Source of the DNA: Isoetes taiwanensis
Lineage: Eukaryota; Streptophyta; Lycopodiopsida; Isoetales; Isoetaceae
NCBI GenBank assembly: GCA_021234155.1
Contig: JAJEKV010000049.1
Location: 10,890,292-10,954,291, forward strand
DNA length: 64,000 bases
Direction: 5' to 3'
Shown here: positions 59,001 to 64,000 of the stretch, piece after piece
Layout: each line of letters starts with the position of its first letter
Position numbering within the stretch: the stretch's first letter is position 1
The notes under the pieces: generated by a model
Seen by the model: only the letters and a program-made list of their open reading frames with translations
Databases searched by the model: none
Told to the model about the DNA's origin: nothing
Program-made: the position numbers and the translations under genes

Positions 59001-62000
59001 GGGCCCTCGAAGCGGAGGATCCAACGGTGGGATAGGGGAACCGGGCTCCGGGAGGGTGGTCGTGGCGTGCGGCCGGGGGGCGCCAGGAAGGGCTGCCTCG
59101 AAACTTTTTTGATCCCGCCTCTTGGGGTCCGGACTCTCCCCTCTTGTGAGGGATCCCCCGCAAGGTCCTGGCCTCTCGCTTGACTTGGGGAAGGGTGCCG
59201 GCTCGGTTGCCACTCAGCGGGATGCCCCGGACCGCTCTAATGCTAACCCTTTGACCTAGACCTTCTCCAAAAATTCGAAAATTGGGCGTGTCTTTGAGAT
59301 GAATTAGGAAAACAATTTGGCAAAAATCAGAATTTATTTTTAGGTACAATGCATTAATTGCGAATTTATGAATGTCTTGCCCTTTTTGCAAAGCGCCCCC
59401 GACTTCTACTTGCCACATCGGGAGGAGGACAGACCCAAACTCCGCTCCGTCCAGTTCCCCTTGCTCCGTATTCTCTGGCTGCGGCTTCCCCGGCCAGGTC
59501 CCAAGTGCAGCGGACCAAGTCTCGCCCCCCCCAAAACGCAAACCCTTCTAGAACACGGCAACCCACGGGGTTTCACGTTTTGGAGGCCCTCTCCTTGTCG
59601 GTTCGGCGGGACCTTGCGCGTGACTTGACGTGGAGTGGGGGGTTGTTGGCCTTGAAACACGGACCCTAAAATCCCCCGAAGCTGCTTGCCCCAATTTCCT
59701 CTCCCCAAGGCCCTGGGGACGGACGGGCGACCTCCCCTCTCCGGAATCGCGATCTGGCTCTGCCAATGGACTCAGAACGTCGACATTGCCCTGGGGACCA
59801 AGTTCCGTGGCCAGAAGACCACCTGACCTCCAAGAAGCGCCAAAGTAGCTCACTTCCATCACACTCGTGGTCAATTGGCCTAGGATGTGGATGCGGGGAT
59901 CTTTGGCGTGGAGGGCGTGAGTGTTTCCTTCTTTACCAAAACCCGACCTTGTAACTTGCTCCCTAGGGTAATTTAGCCATTCGGACGATTTGGCGGAGTC
60001 GATTTGCCATTCCGAACCTCCCGGTGCCCCAACGACAAAACAACTGCGGGTTTCTACAAGGCCGACCTCGGGGCGCCCATGGTTTGACAAGTTCTCCCGG
60101 ACCGATCTGGAATCTTTTGGGCCTTCCCGAAGAGGGGCCCCTGAACGGAGGATCCAACGGTCGGATAGGGGAACCGGGCTCCGGGAGGGTGGTCATTAGC
60201 GTGCAGCCCCCCGGGGGAGCGCTGCCAGGAAGGGCTGCCTCGGGAACTTTTTTGGATCCCGCCTCTTGGGGTCCGGACTCTCCCCTCTTGTGAGGGATCC
60301 CTGCAAGGTCCTGGCCTCGTTTGACTTGGGGAAGGGTGCCAGCTCGGTTGCCCTGCAACGGGCTGCCCCGACCGTTCTAATGCTAACCCTTTGACCTAGA
60401 CCTTCTCCAAAAATTCCGAAAATTGGGCCGTGTGCTGGAGATGAATTAGGAAAACAGCTGGCAAAAAATCAGAATTTATTTTCGTACAATGCATTAATTG
60501 TGAATTTATGAATGTCTTGCCACTGCAAAAGCGCCCCCCGACTTCTACTTGCCACGTCGGGAGGAGGACAGACCCAAACTCCGCTCCGTCAGTTCCCTTG
60601 CTCCGTATTCTCGGCTGCAGCTTCTCGGCCAGGTCCCAAGTGCAACGGACCAAGTCTCGGCCCCCAAAACGCAAACCCTTCTAGAACCTGGCAACCCACA
60701 GGGTTTACGTTTTGGAGGCCCTCTCCTTGTCAGATTCGGCCGGGACCTTGCGCCGTGACTTGACGTGGAGTGGGGGTGTTGGCCTTGAGCACGGACCCTA
60801 AAATCCCCGGGCTGCTTGCCCCAAATTTCCTCTCCCCAAGGCCACGGGGGCGGGCCAGGCGACCTCCCCTCTCCGGAATCGCAATCTGGCTCTGCCAATG
60901 GACTCAGAACGTCGACATTGCCCTGGGGACCAAGTTCCGTGGCCAGAAGACCACCCGACCTCCAAGAAGCGCCAAAGTAGCTCACTTCCATCACACTCGT
61001 GGTCAATTGGCCTAGGATACTGTCGTGGAGGGCGTAAGTGTTTCCTTCTTTCGCAAAACCGACCTTGTAACTTGCTCCCTAGGGTAATTTAGCCATTCGG
61101 ACGATTTGGGCGGTCGATTTGCCATTCCGACCTCCCCGTGCGAACGACAAAACAATGTGGTTTCTACAAGGCCGACCTCGGGGCCCCGCTGTTTTGACAA
61201 GTTCTCCCCGGACCGATCTGGAATCTTTTGGGCCTTCCCCGAAGAGGGGCCCTGAGCGGAGGATCCAGCGGTCGGATAGGGGAACCGGCTCGGGAGGGTG
61301 GTCATTAAGCGTCACGACCCAGGGGCGCTGCCGGGAAGGGCTGCCTCGGGAACTTTTGGATCCGCCTCTTGGGGTCCGGACTCTCCCCTCTTGTGAGGGA
61401 TCCTGCAAGGTCCCGGCCTCGTTTGACTTGGGGAAGGGTGCCGGCTTTCGGTTGCCACAGCGGGGATGCCCCGACCCGTTCTAATGTTAACCCTTTGACC
61501 TAGACCTTCTCGAAAATTCCGAAAATTGGGCGTGTCTTTGGAGATGAATTAGGAAAAGGGTGGCAAAAATCAGAATTTATTTTACGTACAATGCATTAAT
61601 TGTGAATTTATGAATGTCTTGCCAGCTGCCAAAGCCCCCCGACTTCTACTTTTGCCACATCGGGAGGAGGACAGACCCAAACTCCGGCTCCGTCGGTTCC
61701 CCTTGCTCCTATTCTCGGCCAGAGGCCAGTCCAAGTGCAGCGGACCAAGTCTCGGCCCCAAAACGCAAACCCTTCTAGAACACAGCAACCCACGGGGTTT
61801 CACGTTTTGGGCGCCCTCTCCTTGTCCGATTCGGTAGGGACCTTGCGCCCGTAACTTGGCGTGGAGTGGGGGTGTTGGCCTTGAAACCGCGGACCCTAAA
61901 ATCCCCCTCGAAGTCGCTTGCCCCAATTTCCTCTCCCCAAGGCCCCGGGGGCCGGACGGGCGACCTCCCCTCTCCTGGAATGTCGCGATCTGGCTCGCCA

Positions 62001-64000
62001 ATGGACTCGAAACGTCAACATTGCCATGGGGACCAAGTTCCGTGGCGAAGACCACCCGACCTCAAGAAGCGCCAAAGTAGCTCACTTCCATCACACTGGT
62101 GGTCAATTGGCCTAGGATGTGGATCGCGGGATACTTGTGTGGAGTGGCGTGAGTGTTTCCTTCTTTATATAAAAAAACCGACCTTGTAACTTGCTCCCTA
62201 GGGTAATTTAAGCCATTCCGGACGATTTGGCGACGATTTGCCATTCCGAGCCTCCCGGTGCGAACGACAAAACAACCGCGGTTTCTACAAACCCGAGCTG
62301 ACCTCGGGGCGCCCAGCGGTTTGACAAGTTCTCCCCGGGCCGACTCCCGGAATCTTTTGGGCCTTCGAAGAGGGCCCTGAGCGGGGGGATCCAAACGGTG
62401 GGATGGGGGAACCGGGCTCGGGGAGGGTGTGGTCATTAGCGTCACGACCCCCTTTGGCTATAGCCAGAAGGGGGCTGCCTCGGGAACTTTTTTGATCCCG
62501 CCTCTTGGGGTCCGGACTCTCCCCCTCTTGTGAGGGATCCCCCCGCAAGGTCCCCGGCCTCGTTTGACTTGGGGAAGGGTGCGGCTCGGTTGCCCCACCC
62601 GCAAGCGGGCTGCCCGACCGCTTCTAATGCTAACCCTTTGACCTAGACCTTCTTCTCAGAAAATTCGAAAATTGGGCCGTGTCTTTGGAGATGAATTAGG
62701 AAAACAACCGGCAAAAATCAGAATTTATTTTACCGTACAATGCATTAATTGTGAATTTATGAATGTCTTGCCACCAAAAGCGCCCCCTTCTACTTGCCAC
62801 GTCGGGGGAGGAGGACAGGGCCAAACTCCGCTCCGTCAGTTCCCCTTGCTCCGTATTCTCGGCTGCGGCTTCTGGCCGGTCCCAAGTGCAACGGACCAAG
62901 TCTCGGCCCCCAAAACGCAAACCCTTCTAGAACACGGCAACCCACGGGGTTTTTGCGTTTTGGAGGCCCTCTCCTTGTCGGTCGGCCGGGACCTTCGAAG
63001 TGACTTGGCGTGGAGTGGGGGTGTTGGCGAGCCGCGGACCCTAAAATCCCCCGGAAGCAGCTTGCCCCAAATTCCCTCTCCCCAAGGCCACGAGGGGCCG
63101 GACCAGGCGACCTCCCCTCTCGGTTTTGGAATCCTTGTGCAGCTCGCCAATGGACTCGAGCGTCGACATTGCCACAGGGACCAAGTTCCGCTCGTGGCGA
63201 GAAGACCACCCGACCTCCAAAAGCCAAAGTAGCTCACTTCCATCACACTTTCGTGGTCAATTGGCCTAGGATGTGGATCGCGGGATCTGGAGTGGAGGGC
63301 ATGAGTGTTTCCTTCTTTTTCGCCAAAACCGACCTTGTAACTTGCTCCCTAGGGTAATTTAAGCCATTCCGGACGATTTGGCAGGGTCGATTTGCCATTC
63401 CGAACCTCCCGGTGCCCGACAAAACAACATGGTTTCTACAAGGCCGACCTCGGGGCCCCAGCGGTTTGACAAGTTCTCCCGGACCGATCACGGAATCTTT
63501 TGGGCCTTCCCAGAGGGGCCCCCTGAACGGAGGATCCAACGGCCGGATAGGGGAACCGGGCTCCGGAGGGTGGTCATTAAGCGTCGCAGCCCCCGGGGGC
63601 GGCTGCCAGAAGGGCTGCCTCGGGGAACTTTTGGATCCCGCCTCTTGGGTCCGGACTCTCCCCTCTTGTGAGGGATCCCTGCAAGGTCCTGGCCTCGTTT
63701 GACTTGGGGAAGGGTGCCAGCTCGGTTGCCCTGCAACGGGCTGCCCCGGCCTTTCTAATGCTAACCCTTTGACCTAGACCTTCTCCGAAAATTCCGAAAA
63801 TTGGGCCGTGTGCTTTGGAGATGAATTAGGAAAACAGCTGGCAAAAAATCAGAATTTATTTTCGTACAATGCATTAATTGCGAATTTATGAATGTCTTGC
63901 CACTGCAAAAGCGCCCCCCGACTTCTACTTGCCACATCGGGAGGAGGACAGACCCAAACTCCGCTCCGTCAGTTCCCCTTGCTCCGTATTCTCTGGCTGC
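53052..64000. repeat. Satellite array, ~1.12-kb units, nine full copies plus a partial
   Basis: The anchor GACCTTCTC falls at 53111, 54790, 55916, 57031, 58152, 59259, 60399, 61503, 62646 and 63777. Spacings are 1679 (first, internally expanded), then 1126, 1115, 1121, 1107, 1140, 1104, 1143 and 1131. Head-to-tail orientation is constant. Conserved blocks include AATGCATTAATT, CTTGTAACTTGCTCCCTAGG, TCACTTCCATCACAC and GTTTGACTTGGGGAAGGGTG. Units are GC-rich with a short AT-rich island after each anchor. Copies differ chiefly by 1-6-base indels in C/G runs and CG-rich steps, so no frame stays open from unit to unit; the many ORFs are not genes. The array runs off the right end, so its total size is unknown. 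Confidence 0.95.
53361..54249. repeat. Triplicated ~290-bp sub-block inside the first satellite unit
   Basis: GACCAGGACTCGGCCCCCAA begins sub-copies at 53361, 53651 and 53950 (290 and 299 bp apart). Each runs through the TTCGGCCGGGACC and CCTCTCCCCAAGGCC blocks to the GGACCAA(G/T)TTCCGTGG block. Removing two copies brings the 1679-bp first unit to about 1.09 kb. Confidence 0.9.

Noticed and set aside
53200-63740. Dozens of 60-230-codon frames in the 1.12-kb satellite
   Set aside because: Frames shift between neighbouring units because of indels, both strands are open, and no frame is conserved across copies.

Overview
The window reads as nuclear DNA of a land plant with a large, repeat-rich genome. 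The evidence is a plastid-type geranylgeranyl diphosphate synthase, fragments of plant cellulose synthase A, PLIP-type lipase and GID9/MAEA genes, GT-AG introns, and plant-style Helitrons and MITEs. The DUF7869-like and ParB-like reading frames remind me of seed-free plants (ferns, lycophytes, mosses), so a fern or lycophyte is my best guess. That is inference and cannot be proved from this sequence. Only one gene is clearly intact: GGPPS at 33520-34668 on the minus strand, with no intron. Most other coding signal is broken, truncated or of unknown family.

Layout. 0-4.7 kb: a possible two-exon small membrane-protein gene at the left edge, then AT-rich DNA with 57- and 60-bp minisatellites. 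4.7-7.3 kb: a 2.63-kb CACTA-like DNA transposon with no transposase. 8-9.6 kb: a small MITE, a 0.4-kb segmental duplication and a foldback element. 11.7-13.4 kb: minus-strand Helitron ends. 15-18 kb: a ~171-bp array built on the palindrome AAATTGGGCG..CGCCCAATTT, which then recurs as dispersed copies. 18.5 kb: a perfect 75-nt palindrome. 20.4-21.4 kb: a PLIP lipase pseudogene. 22.3-23.9 kb: a 1.6-kb almost pure purine tract abutting a Helitron 3' end. 24.4-24.6 kb: a CesA exon fragment lying between two Helitron ends. 30.3-32.3 kb: a GID9/MAEA pseudogene (minus) next to a DUF7869-like reading frame (plus) broken by one TGA. 33.5-34.7 kb: GGPPS. 36.7-38.5 kb: a ParB-like gene with three frameshifts, followed by LTR-like DNA. 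40.3-41.4 kb: two more Helitron ends and a MITE. 45.1-45.8 kb: a 103/104-bp satellite whose short palindromic junctions carry a 5-nt core in either orientation. 45.9-53.0 kb: several orphan ORFs and exons, a tandem hairpin array and pyrimidine tracts. 53.05-64.0 kb: a ~1.12-kb satellite that runs off the right edge.

How the parts relate. Apart from GGPPS (isoprenoid precursor supply in plastids), no genes here appear to work together. The dominant theme is mobile elements carrying or disrupting host gene pieces, plus three independent families of short palindromes with conserved arms and a variable centre (15-40 kb, 45-52 kb, 47.9-50.4 kb). The 45.1-kb array is the most unusual object in the window. 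Frameshifts in the pseudogenes could be real decay or long-read errors; sequence alone does not separate these.
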